Assembly (NCBI GenBank): GCA_018873245.2
Contig: JAEMBT020000007.1
Location: 8,749,129-8,813,128, forward strand
Source of the DNA: Archegozetes longisetosus
Lineage: Eukaryota > Arthropoda > Arachnida > Sarcoptiformes > Trhypochthoniidae
Length of the DNA stretch: 64,000 nt
Direction of reading: 5' to 3'
In this document: positions 50,477-62,323 of the stretch, piece by piece
How the letters are laid out: every line of letters starts with the position of its first letter
Numbering within the stretch: position 1 is the first letter of the stretch
Notes under the pieces: generated by a model
The model's database searches: none
What the model saw: the letters and a program-made list of their open reading frames with translations, nothing else
What the model was told of the DNA's origin: nothing
Made by a program: the position numbers and the translations under genes

Positions 50477-52633
50477 ATGATTATAACGACAATATTTGTA
50501 TCGTATTTATTGATAATACTAAATGAAGTGCTGACAGCAAATGGAAATAGAGTTTTGGAGTTGAACGAGAAGTTCCTGGAGATATACCCTCGAGAATCTC
50601 GTTCCTTCTTAATCAAGTTTTACGCCCCCTGGTGTCACCATTGCATGCAATTAGGTTTAAATTGACTCATTTTTCTTTTATCTATTCCTCATTGATTTGC
50701 CCTCTACCCTTGCGCCCCGGACATCCTGTCCATGAAGTGATTCGTTGCAGCTTTACTCATGTTCAATTTGACGCCTAACTGTTTGTTTCATTTCTGTTTG
50801 ATCTGTTGTTTACAACATGCCATGCTTTTAAGTTAATGTTTGCAATATTTCCGGTTCTCATATTGTTCTCAACATTTGTAAATTTTGATAGTAGAGCTTT
50901 AACAGTTATTGCTATAATTATGATTAGCATTCAGGTACTAATTAATGTACTGATTAATCGATTATTAATTTGATGGCGTTTTGTGTAAAGCTAATATGAA
51001 TTAATGCTTTGATATCTTAGTGCGAATGCGATACTAGTTTAGTAAATGTTAACAATCAATGAATTAACGCATAATTTCTACAATTTAGAGCCGGTTTGGG
51101 CACAAGTGGCTCAACAGCTGCACAACAAAGAAGAAGATATATTTGTGGCACGGATCGATTGCACGAAATATACGGCGCTCTCATCACATTTCTCTATCAA
51201 AGGCTTTCCAACGATAATATTTGTGAACGCAAACAAAAAAGTTGAATATAGGGGCGATAGAAATAAAGATGACATAATCGATTTCGCCATTAGGGTTAAT
51301 GGACCGCCTGTCAGACAATTGGCAAATTGTAACGATATTGATACTTTCAGACGAAAACATAATGTCTTCTTTGCTTATTTTGGCCAAAACTTGAACGAAA
51401 ACTTTTCTAAAATCGCATCCAATTATCAAAGCATTGATTGGTTTTACCACTCGCCTGTCGTTTGTTACAAGTTTTCGAATGGCATTTATGCGATAAAAGC
51501 TAACAATTTTCAAGTCAAATATGGTATTTGAGTTGACTTGAAACTGTTTTCATTCTGATCAATACTTATCTATTTTATTCTGCAGAGGAAACTGACTCAG
51601 AATTAGATGATTGGGTTAAACTTCAAAGATTCCCTCAATTTGTGAAAGTGACAAATGGAAATTTCCATTTGCTTCTTCAAACCCGTGAGTTATCTCATAA
51701 CAGTTGATATTAGATATAAATTGATTGAAAATTTATTATTGAAAGGTAAGCATTTGGTGATTGCATTGGTTGAAGAGTATAAACAAACGGGAAAAATTAA
51801 TCCTAAGCATAAGGAATTCCATGAACTTATAGAAGCAATTTCCTACACTTATCCGACTGAGAACAATTTTATATTTGGCTGGACTTCAGAACTGACTACC
51901 ATTAACTCAATTGCTATAAGGACTATCACTCCGTTGCCTAATGTTATTGTTATAAACTCGACAACAATTCAGTATTACTTAATTGAAGGCGAACTCAGTT
52001 CGCAAAATATAATCAATCTTTTAGATGAAATAAAGCAGAATTCTCCGAAATTGACGGTAACTTCAGTCTATAAGACAATAACTTTGATATGCACTTAGGT
52101 GATTTTTAAAAATCAATATGAAAATACCATAGAAAATATGGCTTAGTTATTGATTTTTAAAAAGCACTCAACTCTTTCAAGTTATGGATGTCTTATTGTA
52201 TTTATCTTTACAGCCTTTCGGTGGCGATAGGTTTTGGCATAGAATTCAACGTCTTGTTTACGACACGATAACATCATTAGTGAGCATGTATTACGGAAAT
52301 CCAATATTAACTATACTATTGTTTGGTCTGCCGACAGCTTTTCTATCAATTATAATATATGCTAGTTGTTTCTCAGATATACTTGATGCTAAAGAAGAAG
52401 AGAATGAAGACGACGAAGATGACGGTATGTTATCATTCTCAATAACTTGTTCGTTCATAACTTTAATAATGATGAATATTTTCAACTGATAAGCATTGAT
52501 GCAAATACTTATCGAGCTTTTTAACACTGATCTTTGGATTGACTAAATTTTGATTCTCTACTCGTAGTACATCTTCTAATTTGATTTTGTTTTGGTTTCA
52601 GAGTCTCAAGAGCAACATGAAAAGCGGGACTAG
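50477..52633 (+). CDS. TMX3: TMX3-type transmembrane protein disulfide isomerase, with a CHHC active site
   Basis: Six exons: 50477-50654, 51089-51523, 51586-51684, 51746-52056, 52214-52424, 52602-52633. Together they encode 421 residues. A signal peptide (about 1-22) leads into an ER-lumenal thioredoxin domain with APWCHHCMQL at the active site, then two redox-inactive thioredoxin-like regions. A membrane helix (about 368-390: ILTILLFGLPTAFLSIII) and an acidic cytosolic tail ending EKRD follow. That ending is a degenerate form of the dilysine ER retrieval signal. TMX3 oxidises and isomerises disulfides. The usual active site is CGHC, so the His in place of Gly should alter redox potential. 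The 61-base third intron (51685-51745) restores the conserved K-hydrophobic strand. Tail-to-tail with PDP. Confidence 0.92.
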
Positions 52634-52856
52634 ATTTAAACTGTATTCAGCCTACGTTCAAATATTTTTAGTTGTTTAAGTTAAAATCATTGTTATTTTA
52701 TTATTTATTTATATGTTTAATAAATTGAAAGACCTTTTTCTATTTATTTTTAAAGTGTCATAACTTTAATACTGTACAAGAATTAAGAATTAAATTCAAA
52801 TAGAATCATCATTCCAGTAAAATAAGTTATCACTAGAAAAGACTAGTCAACAAGAG

Positions 52857-55800
52857 TTAATTTAAATCTATAACAATCAATGAGATGTCATCTCTAAAAT
52901 TGCGCACAACTGATTGCGGAAGAGTTAGGTATGTGACAAGACGTGAGTGTTGTTGCTTTTGTTGCTGGTGTTGGTCTAAGTGAGCATCAGCTGGACTGCC
53001 ACCTAATGCTGTTCTAATGAGAAAAGTGGCACAATTCGTATCATCGATTAAGTCATCTTCAGCTGTAACTTCATCGAAAGATGTGATCGGAGGCTTAGCT
53101 CTGGCTTTCAAAATATCATTGATTTCTCCAAGATTTTGGTTTTCTTCGAATTTGATGCCATCTTTAGAATCATTTGGCTCTTGTTTTTTCAAACTTTCTT
53201 TGTATCGATTAACGCATTTGACTACTTTGCGAGGGCTTTCGAATTGTTCCCAAAGACCATCAGTGGCTAGAATAATGAATCTTTCGAATTCTGTGTAATC
53301 ACCGATTAGAGAAAACTGTTGGATTTCAGGCCTGCAAGTCAAATATGGAGGCGTTAAATAATAAGGAGGAATCACATGGGACCCGAACGCGCGAGTTAGA
53401 CCTAATTTCTTCATTTTTTCTATAGTCCACTTGAAACTAAAATCGCCAAAAGCTCTTAAAGGCATTAATTGACCTAAAAGTCTGTTATCTCTCACAATAT
53501 TGTTTTGTTCACTTTTAGGATGTTCTGAATAAACTCTTTTTAGTTCTGTTAGATTGTCGCTGTTATGCTCTTTTGATAAGTCAATCGTCTTAAGAGTTGA
53601 GCCTTTGGACGACGGAATTTTAAAACCGAGGACTGCTCGACAATCACCTAAAATTAAATTATGAACCAATGCATTAGAGTTTAGAGAAGCATGACTTAAA
53701 GATATCTACACTTCATTCGACTTTCACTCCTGTGATTGCTGTAAATCACACTCACATTGCAGTAAAATAATTATTGATTCTACAGCTTCTCTATTGATTG
53801 AAAAGAGTGAATCACATTCATTAATTATTATTCTTCTGATTGTGATTAAGAAATTTTGATCAAACTTAATATTTGGAAGTTATTGAATGCACACTCATTT
53901 ATGAGTGCGATTACGTTTGACAGTTAATTGACTAAAGACAACAGTTTCATCTGTTTGTAAATTATATGGTCTCTCAAGTATAATGCGCTGTCTGTCTAAA
54001 GATTATCATTGAGATGACTTTCACTACTGAAAGTAACAACAATTACACTCAAATACTTTTTTCTGAGCCAACCTGTAACTCAGTTTAATGAAAGTATTGA
54101 GTGTGATCTTTATTACAGGAGTAAAAGTGGACAAAGTGATGATCTACTGAATTACCAGTTGATGCGACATATGCGATATCATTATGAATAAGTAATAAAG
54201 TAACGCAACAACCACTAACTGCTAAAGATAGGTAATAGTGAAGTAGAATGTTTGATGAAGAAGAGAGCAGATTTTGCTCAATTTCGTTGCTTAAATCACT
54301 GTCACATCTTATAAATGCGTTCTCAATTGCAGACGATATGTCATTAGTTGGTTTGATATCCTCAACATATTTTTCTAATGCTTTTCGTTCGGATTCGATG
54401 AGAGTTTTCTTAAGATATTCTGCAGCCCTGTCTTCATAGAGAGATGTGATGTTATGATTAGGATTTGGACAATGGAGCAAGTTCTGAACAAAGGTTTCTA
54501 AATCGCTTTTGTTGAATGTTTCAATATTTGGTAACAATGAAAGTGCGATATAGTGGAAAAGTCGACGTGATATAACATCAGCACAAGAACCTCCTCCGTG
54601 TCCGTCAAATACTGCCAATGCTATCGAATCTGATGATGAATTTGTTAGTTGATTGTCATTATTAATGGCACTCAGTGCTTTGAAATTAAATCTAGATATT
54701 CGTAAACGATCTTCTATTGGATGATTAGAAGCCAATTGATTGGATTCGATCAGTTTAATGGGTTTAACACTGTTTAATATTGTCATCTCATTTGTTCTCA
54801 GTATTGTGTTGACCTTTCAAGACAAACAGCAAGATTATTAATACTATCATTTTTTGATTACTGCAATCAATTAGTTAATCGATAAGTTTGATCAGTGAAA
54901 AGTTCTCTTGAACTTGTCATTAGTTTGACATGAGTTTCCTATGAATACCGAAATTCATTTCATAAAATTGATGAAATTTGATAGGAAATTAGTTCAAGTG
55001 ATTAGAGACATTCGACTTTATATTTTCAGAAGAATGTTTATGGCAGATGTATAAGTGGACTTGAACAATGATCATACAAAATAATAAGTCTAATGCTAAT
55101 AACACTGTGATCTAGCTCAACCTAATTTAATCTGATTCAATCTAACCTAAGCTAACATTTAGACTGCTGTATCCAAACTAAATCTTACTGTTAAGTGAAT
55201 TTCAATAAATTTTCAATATATCAATCGGTTCTCTCTAGATCTTTTGGAGATGAAAACTCAAATCATCTCACCTAACTATTAACTTTTGATTAAGTACATA
55301 AAGTTTAAGGTCAAGAGTACATTATTCTAATAATCAAGTCTTGTTCGTGAAAATAGTCTATCTTGAAACTAAATTCACTAACATTCAGTTAATCAAATTG
55401 AAGATTTCAATATTTCTAAAAAATTATGACTTTTCTATCAGTTATTAAATCACAAAATTTTCAAACTAACTATTAGTTTAAGTGAACAAATATTTAAAAA
55501 TTAACTTCAAATGAGATGCCGGTAAAGAGTTACATATTAAGAGCTAGCTAAAAGTCAATCAATTAATGAGACTTTGTATTTTGTTTATTAAGGCAGAGGT
55601 TTTGTTTAATCAACAACTGATAAATGAAATAAACATGAAATGATTTTCAGATAAATCGTACGTAAATAACACGATACTACGAACCAATAGGTATTTCGAG
55701 GGTTAAGTTTGAGGTCGAAACTAATACTAAGTGAATGAGTAAATAATAAGATGTTGAACAAATATGAAATCAAACCTGTTGTTGAGTGAGATCGGGTGGT

Positions 55801-55949
55801 GGTTCGTCCGATTGCCCGCCGATTGCACTGAAATATGATTCTTGTTTATTATTAGAACTATAAAAACGATTCAAATCTATTGACAAACAATGTCTTAATT
55901 TAGAAAACCTACGAAACAATAACAACTCATTACTTATTTTCAATAACAT
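52857..55949 (-). CDS. PDP: Pyruvate dehydrogenase phosphatase catalytic subunit (PP2C family)
   Basis: Four exons on the minus strand: 55949-55909, 55827-55776, 54813-54156 and 53647-52857. Together they encode 513 residues. The first two exons encode a probable mitochondrial presequence (MLLKISNELLLFRS) and the conserved DLTQQQVNTILRTNE. The PP2C fold follows: ESNQLASNHPIEDR, the metal-binding VFDGHGG, STGDCRAVLGF (exon 3/4 junction), LMPLRAFGD, ATDGLWE and, near the end, FRDDISLIVI. PDP dephosphorylates and activates the pyruvate dehydrogenase complex in the matrix, docking on the E2 lipoyl domain. Exon 1 is only 41 bases. It is head-to-head with GCSH. The isoform cannot be assigned. Confidence 0.92.
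53733..53760. mobile_element. Arm of the intronic fold-back family in a PDP intron
   Basis: tgattgctgtaaatcacact matches the arms of the CARMIL intron elements. The opposite arm is not clear here. Related sequence may extend toward 53812. Confidence 0.35.
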
Positions 55950-56381
55950 TGCTATTCAATTGATTTGTCTATCTTATAACTAAAATTCAATTCAATTAAT
56001 AAATAGTCGAAAACTGTGTCCCAAATTCGGGTAAACAATAGTTTCATCATTTAATCAGATCAGCTGTTCGTCAATTAAGGCATAACTGAGTAGAAGTGTG
56101 ACTAAAGTTAAGGCCTTTTGGAAAGTACTGCCAATGTGATTTTGAAGAGCATAAGAACTCAGTTTGAAAGTGAAGGAATAAGACACACATAGACTGCGCA
56201 TCACATTTGAGGCACTCTCATATCTCGTCAGAGTATTCTCTCAGGGTATTTGGTCCTTGAATTTTGCTATCGATATAATATTCTAGTGTTTAAGTCTATT
56301 TTTTCTCTCGCTTCTATTGAAAGTTACGAAAATAAGTGATAGTTTCGAGTGATAACAAGTGATATAAATATCCGAAAAGCC
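55950..56381. promoter_or_regulatory. Shared 5' region of PDP and GCSH
   Basis: 432 bases separate the divergent start codons of two nuclear genes for mitochondrial proteins. No motif was firmly identified. Confidence 0.4.
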
Positions 56382-57079
56382 ATGTTTGGAGTCATGTTAG
56401 TTAAGAGTAGAGTTTGGTCATTAAATGCTAAGATAGTCTATAAAGTAATTGTAACTAATTATAAATTAAGCAATGCTTCAGCTCATGTAAAACAGATAAG
56501 ACAACTTTCAGGTCTCAATATTTAACGACTTTAAACTCGTTTTCTTATCGGTTTAATCAATTTTAAATTTTCGTTTAGACCGTCGCTATAGCGATAAGCA
56601 CGAATGGCTTACGTTAGATTCGAGTAAAAATGTTGGAACAGTTGGCATTTCGCAATATGCACAGGAGGCACTTGGAGATGTGGTTTACGTCCAATTACCT
56701 GATGTCGGAAACACTTACGCACAAAATGGTTGATACGATTGATAGTGAATGACCAAAACCTTATAATGATTATATTTTTAGATGAGGTTGGAGCTGTCGA
56801 AAGCGTGAAAGCTGCCTCTGAAATATATACTCCAGTCTCCGGTCGTATCGTAGAAGTCAATCAGTTGTTAGAAGAAAAGCCAGGTTTCTAAGAACTATTT
56901 CCAGTCCTCTCATTTTTGCATTTCTAAACTCTTGTTTATCCGTGAAAAGGCTTAGTCAATTTTCATGTTATGAAAAGGGATGGCTTTATAAGATAGAACT
57001 TAACAAAATCGAAGAATTCAACGAGTTAATGGACGAAGACTCGTATCAAAAGTACTTGAAGTCAATTAAAGAAGAATAA
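56382..57079 (+). CDS. GCSH: Glycine cleavage system H protein, with one local frame break
   Basis: Four exons: 56382-56511, 56579-56728, 56782-56883 and 56950-57079. Exon 1 encodes a basic mitochondrial presequence. Exon 2 starts the mature protein ([11 protein letters not shown]...[20 protein letters not shown]). Exon 3 carries the lipoyl-lysine site ([11 protein letters not shown]). Exon 4 reads GLVN, then needs one additional T in a run of four T (about 56959-56962) to continue [19 protein letters not shown]. With that base the total is 170 codons and matches the family throughout. The H protein shuttles the methylamine group of glycine between the P, T and L proteins in the matrix. Confidence 0.92.
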
Positions 57080-57244
57080 GCACTTAGTAGAACGTATTAA
57101 CAAAGAGTATTATAAAAAATTTATTCGCAATAAATAATTTGAATACTAACAGAATTAATAGTTAAAGACATTCCAAAAGTGCCATATATTTAAATATGAG
57201 CTAAAAGATATAAAACTTTTTAGCTATTAGTAAAATATTATGTT

Positions 57245-58244
57245 TTAAGCGTTTGACTCATTCGGATTGATTAGAGTAATCAACATATAGTCCTTATCTG
57301 AAAATAATGACAAATAATTAGATCATGTTTTCATTTTTATATCAATTTAACTATGTACTCAGCTAAATGCTCAACTTTTTAGAATAAACTCTTTTAGGGA
57401 AAATATATTTTTTTTAATACTATCAGTGTATTCAGTTACATTTTAAACAAGTCTTGAAAAATAAGTCATTAAAAACTGCTCAGTTCATATATCAATTAAT
57501 TGATGGAAAAAGCACAACTACTTGTAATACTTGTAGTCTTTTAAAGTCAAAATCTAAATTAATTTGAATATAAATGAAAAATTAGCTTTTAGATCTAGTC
57601 ATTCATGAGTTGTAATAACTATCTTATGATTGAGCTATATAGTCAACTTTTCTCTTCAACATTGTTGATTAATAACACAAATCTAGTCAAGTTATCGAAT
57701 GTCAGCTAGACTTATCACATACTAGTAGTAGTAGGACTTTAACTAATATTTAATGTGAGCATCATTCACAATCACATAGAGGGAAAGCAATTAAGGCCTG
57801 AGTCCTGCGGATGTTTTGTCATATCGTTGTATTTCGTCAAAACCTAGTATTATTCACACTTAGGATTACTGTCAAAGCGTTTATACTAAATTCAAGTTAA
57901 GCACTCAATTAGCTGATAAATTAATAAACAATTCACTAAATACCGGGAACAACAATGAATTCATGCTTTTTGGTCCTGATCTTAAGGAAAGTCAACTCAT
58001 CGTTCTCTTTGAGCGCCTGTTTAGCCCTTTCGACAATCTGTGCGATTGTCAGACCATATGATTGGGTCAATTCTTGCGATTCATTCAAAGTGGTCTTTAT
58101 CACAACTCCTTCTCCATCCACAACAATCACTCCAATCACTCCTCTATGTGAGCTATGGATTCGTTTCAATGTCTCATCAATTTCTATCTATAATCAATAA
58201 TTAAGTCTCAGTCGTGTATGAATGGGTCACTTATTGCTTACCAT
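57245..58244 (-). CDS. DYNLRB1: Dynein light chain roadblock
   Basis: Three exons on the minus strand: 58244-58242 (only the ATG, followed by gtaagc), 58187-57944 and 57297-57245. Together they encode 99 residues. The fold is clear: IEIDETLKRI helix, GVIGVIVVDGEGVVIKTTLN, the long central helix, NDELTFLKIRTKKHEFIVVP, then exon 3 DKDYMLITLINP. Exon 3 was located because the frame otherwise stops two codons after VVPG, losing the last beta strand. Roadblock forms homodimers on the dynein intermediate chain and takes part in cargo binding and motor regulation. The start codon standing alone in its exon is unusual. Confidence 0.92.
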
Positions 58245-58443
58245 TATTCCAAATTTAGTTAAGTTGGTTTATATCTTAATAGATTTATTGTCTATGTATT
58301 TGACAACAAACGATAAGTGTTTAGAACGCATGCGTTCACTCCCTAACATTTCATTATAATACATCCAATTACTCACTCATTTTGTAAATAAATATCAAAC
58401 AAAGCATTATTTGATCGTCCCTTAAATTCAATTATTTAGGGAG
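58245..58443. promoter_or_regulatory. Compact divergent promoter of DYNLRB and RP9
   Basis: Only 199 bases lie between the two start codons, so the region very probably acts as a bidirectional promoter. It includes a GCATGC-containing motif near 58329. No TATA box is obvious. Confidence 0.5.
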
Positions 58444-59228
58444 ATGTCTTCCAGTTCTTCGGGTCGAAGCCACAGATCGAAGAGTAAAGAAACGAGAAGT
58501 GAATCACCATCAGAAGAGTTGAAAGTGGGCTTTGATAAGAAGTTGGTGGAAGCGATCAAACATTACGACGCTTTGTATGACACTCTTCTACATCGCTTTT
58601 ATTTATGTCTATTTCTTATATTTTTCGGAATGACTTCGTGTAATTTTCAATCAAAATCAATAAATAATTCTTGTCTTTTGCCCACTCAAGCTATGAATCA
58701 GCGCCTCCTGGTTTAGTCAAAGAGCAAGAAGAGCGTCCCGAAGACTGTATTCCAGATTTGCCCGAAAACCAAGCTGCACGCGAGTTCTTGGCCAAAGCTC
58801 CGACCAAAGGATTATGGATGCCCTTAGGCAAAGAAGTCAAGGTCATGAAGTGCTGGAGGTGCAAGAATTATGGGCACAGGACCGGAGACAAAGAGTGTCC
58901 ACTTTTTCTAAGTGGAAATCGAGAAGCAGAAGAATTCCGTTATATACATGAAGACCCGATGTATAACTATATTCAAAACAACAAGACTAAAGAAAAAGAA
59001 GAAAAAGTTAAACTATTAAAGGCTTTGTTGGAAGGCTCAGGTTCTAGTAGTAGTTCCAGCAGTAGTTCCAGTAGTTCCGATACCAGTCACACCTCTTCTT
59101 CATCTTCAGATAGTGATAGTACTACTAGTAGTAGTTCGAGTAGCAGTGATGATCGTAAGAAGAAATCTCGAAGAAAGAGACGTCGACACAGAAGTCGTGA
59201 TAAAAAACGCAAAAGAAGAAGAAAATAA
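58444..59228 (+). CDS. RP9: RP9 (retinitis pigmentosa 9 / PAP-1) splicing-related zinc knuckle protein
   Basis: Exons 58444-58574 and 58691-59228 encode 222 residues. The junction rebuilds the AFYESAPPGLVKE segment conserved in the family. Then come PEDCIPDLPENQAAREFLAK, GLWMPLGKEVKVMKCWRCKN and a CCHC zinc knuckle (CX2CX4HX6C). The tail is a long Ser tract followed by an Arg/Lys-rich end like an RS domain. Human RP9 binds the PIM1 kinase and the splicing factor PRPF3, and mutations cause retinitis pigmentosa. The residues before the first intron are Ser/Arg-rich and poorly conserved. Confidence 0.93.
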
Positions 59229-60183
59229 TTTAAGAGTTTCGAAACCAAACGATATTTTGTTAAATAAGTTGTCTTTATATATAATTTAACTCGTTATTAA
59301 CATTTTGAATGTAAATACGCTGTAGTTTCAAAATTAATTTATTACTTGATCAAGATTTCGATTGTTTTTCGGGGAAAACTTGAAAATTGTTGACTTGATT
59401 TTAGGAATAAAGTTCAATAAATTTATGAATTCTTATATACTTTACTCCGATTCGGATCGTTTTAATTCTGATGTTTTCAAGAGTTACTAAATGTTTCTGA
59501 CTATCTTTGAAAATTTTTTTAAATTAAATGGTTAAAAGAGTTTATTCTTATTTGAATACAGGTAATGCAAATAAATTAATTGGACAACTTTCAGAGATCT
59601 ATAAATAAAATTTGTTTATATGAAATAATCCTAAACTTCATAGTCTACAACGTTCAGACTACTCCTTATATGTGAATTTTAGTCAGGAATTGAAGAATTC
59701 TTATATAGACTTTCAACGCTATAATCATACAATTCTCTTGTAAAGGTCACATATCTAAAAGTAGCGTTGGTACACTTAAAGTCTTAATGATCATTGGTAG
59801 CAACCATGGGTGATACGTAACGGTAGAGTGTTTTCTGACAGATCATAATATCTTCAGATATTAAGAAACTTACGGAATATTTAATGTGGTAATCAAAACA
59901 AATTAAAAATAAAATTTGGTAAAAAACTGATGAGTATCATAGGGAGGCTGATATAGCAATGATGTTTTCTTGTTGCTAACAAAGGTTTTTATGTTTTTAA
60001 GTGTAGTAAAGCATTTGTTATGAATGCCCTTGACTTCAAACTTCAGACTAAGATAAGTAGACATTGGGAGTCTGAAACATAAAATCGTTCACTTCCAAAC
60101 TTTTCCATTAATTATCATCTCTTAAGGGATTTGATATACGCATTAGTCGATTGTTGGTTATTGAATATTCAGACAATTAAGTT
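59229..60183. other. Intergenic between RP9 and GOT2
   Basis: AT-rich with no coding signal. It holds the RP9 3' UTR and the GOT2 promoter. Confidence 0.5.
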
Positions 60184-61695
60184 ATGGCTTCCTATAAATT
60201 AGTGGCAAACATGAATGTCAAGAAATCTCTGTCATCGATGGCACCGATCGCTAACTTTGTCAGACATAAGTCAGTTTCACTTATCTATTGTTTGATTATT
60301 TTGTTGAAAATACGATCGAAACTTAATTTCTAAATGATTTAGTTCTTGGTGGGCACACGTAGAGATGGGACCCCCTGATCCGATTCTTGGTGTTACCGAA
60401 GCTTTCAAGAGAGATACAAATCCAAAAAAGATTAATTTAGGAGTTGGTGCTTATCGTGATGATAATAATAAGCCATATCTATTGCCAAGTGTTCTAGCAG
60501 CTGAAGAGCAGATCCGTTTGAAAAATTTGGACAAAGAGTATGCACCCATTCATGGTTTGGCAGAATTCACTTCAGCGGCGGCCAAACTTGCGTTTGGCGA
60601 GAAAAGTAGAGTTATTACTGAAGGACTGGTATGTAATGAATGAATTTAGTCAGATTTTGATAAACTGTGGTTGAGTTGATTGAAATGAACAATTATTTTG
60701 TATGTATTTTGTAAAGAACGCTACAGTTCAGGCAATTTCAGGAACGGGTTCGCTAACAATAGGGGCTTATTTCTTGAATGATTTTTTGAAAGGCAACAAA
60801 GAGGTCTACATGCCAACCCCGACGTGGGGTAATCATATACCACTTTTTAAAAGAGCCGGTTTTGCAGTCAAGCAATACAGATACTATGATCCGAAAACTT
60901 GTGGTTTCGATTTCGACGGCGCCCTTCAAGATATGGCCAAAATTCCCGAAAAATCTGTAATCCTATTGCATGCTTGCGCTCATAATCCAACTGGTGTTGA
61001 CCCGAGAGTAAGTGATCAATTGGTCTAAGATATTGTCACAACTGACTTGTCTTATGATTTATTGATAGCCAGAGCAATGGAGAGAAATATCAAAAGTGAT
61101 AAAGTCTAGGAATTTGTTCCCATATTTTGATATGGCTTATCAGGGATTTGCGACCGGGGATATAGACCGCGACGCCAGCGCTGTTCGACAGTTCATCGAT
61201 GACGGACATCAGTTGGCTTTGGCTCAATCTTTCGCTAAGAATATGGGATTATATGGAGAAAGAGTGGGAGCGTTCAGCTTAGTATGTGGTTCAAATGAGG
61301 AGGCAAACAGAGTGTTGTCTCAGTTGAAAATCATTATAAGACCCTGTTATTCAAATCCTCCCATTCATGGCGCCAGAATTGCCGCTTCCATTCTGAACGA
61401 TGCTTCATTAAGAAGTCAATGGCTCAAAGATGTCAAAGGCATGGCTGATAGAATTATCTCGATGAGAACTAAGTTGAGAGATGGTCTCAAACGCGAAGGA
61501 TCAACAAAGAATTGGCAGCATATCACTGACCAAATTGGTATGTTTTGCTTCACGGGTATGGATAAGGATCAGGTGGAAAGATTGATTAAAGAACACAGCG
61601 TGTACCTCACTAAAGACGGCCGTATTAGTGTTGCCGGTCTGACAACTGGAAACGTTGATTATTTAGCTTATGCTATGCATAATGTGACCAAATAA
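60184..61695 (+). CDS. GOT2: Mitochondrial aspartate aminotransferase
   Basis: Four exons: 60184-60269, 60343-60628, 60717-61007 and 61069-61695. Together they encode 429 residues. A basic presequence (about 1-28) precedes [20 protein letters not shown], the start of the mature enzyme. Visible fold-type I features are [32 protein letters not shown] and the PLP lysine in [14 protein letters not shown] (about residue 275), with RIAA and GMFCFTG further on. The enzyme interconverts aspartate + 2-oxoglutarate and oxaloacetate + glutamate, as part of the malate-aspartate shuttle. All junctions are canonical GT-AG and no defect is visible. Confidence 0.95.
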
Positions 61696-61921
61696 ATCAA
61701 AGCTCATATTTTCGATACAATAAATTAGGAGAATTTTCAGTAATTGAACACTTACTGTACAAGCATTTATGTGTAGATTCTATTCACTAAAGATTGTTAA
61801 TCATGTTGAATGCAGTTTCTAATATATATTTAGGTTGAACCATTATAAGAATAAAGATGTGCAACTTTGAATTCCAACAATAGTTGATCAATTGATTTTT
61901 TTAGTGAAAATAACACAATCT

Positions 61922-62158
61922 TAGCATACATTTTTGAGACATAGACCACCTCTCGTAAAATTTAGACTTGAAAAAAATAGAGATAGCTCTTTTCGGAATT
62001 TTAATGGCCTTTTTTGACGTTTCAGATTTTTCTGTAGAAATAAGATCAAAATGTCAATAAAAGTTGATTATGAATCCAGAAATGTAGTTTGACAAGTTTT
62101 TTTTTCAAAGGTCTGGATTTTAAGAAAGGTGGTTTTATGTCTCACAAATAAATGCTAC
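61922..62158. mobile_element. MITE with about 50-bp terminal inverted repeats
   Basis: The left arm starts tagcatacatttttgagaca and continues tagaccacctctcgtaaaat. The right arm (ending ctcacaaataaatgctac near 62158) is its reverse complement over about 50 bases with a few changes. The centre of about 120 bases is non-coding. It lies between the convergent 3' ends of GOT2 and MRPL3. Confidence 0.65.
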
Positions 62159-62323
62159 GTTTGGAGAGTTGACTAGAGTCATGGTTTTTGTTTAACAACT
62201 ATCGTTTATTAAAGAATTCAATGATATTTACATCACAAACTATAGAGAACTAATTATAAATTTGAAAACTTTTCAAATGACTAATAACTTCTAAAAGAAT
62301 TGTCTAATTAGAACCAAATTCGT

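Noticed and set aside
51685-51703. A 19-base intron in TMX3
   Set aside because: The same donor joined to a later acceptor (51745) gives a normal 61-base intron and restores the conserved TMX3 sequence.
57936-57943. Early stop giving a roadblock protein without its last strand
   Set aside because: A spliced third exon at 57297-57245 supplies DKDYMLITLINP and a proper end.
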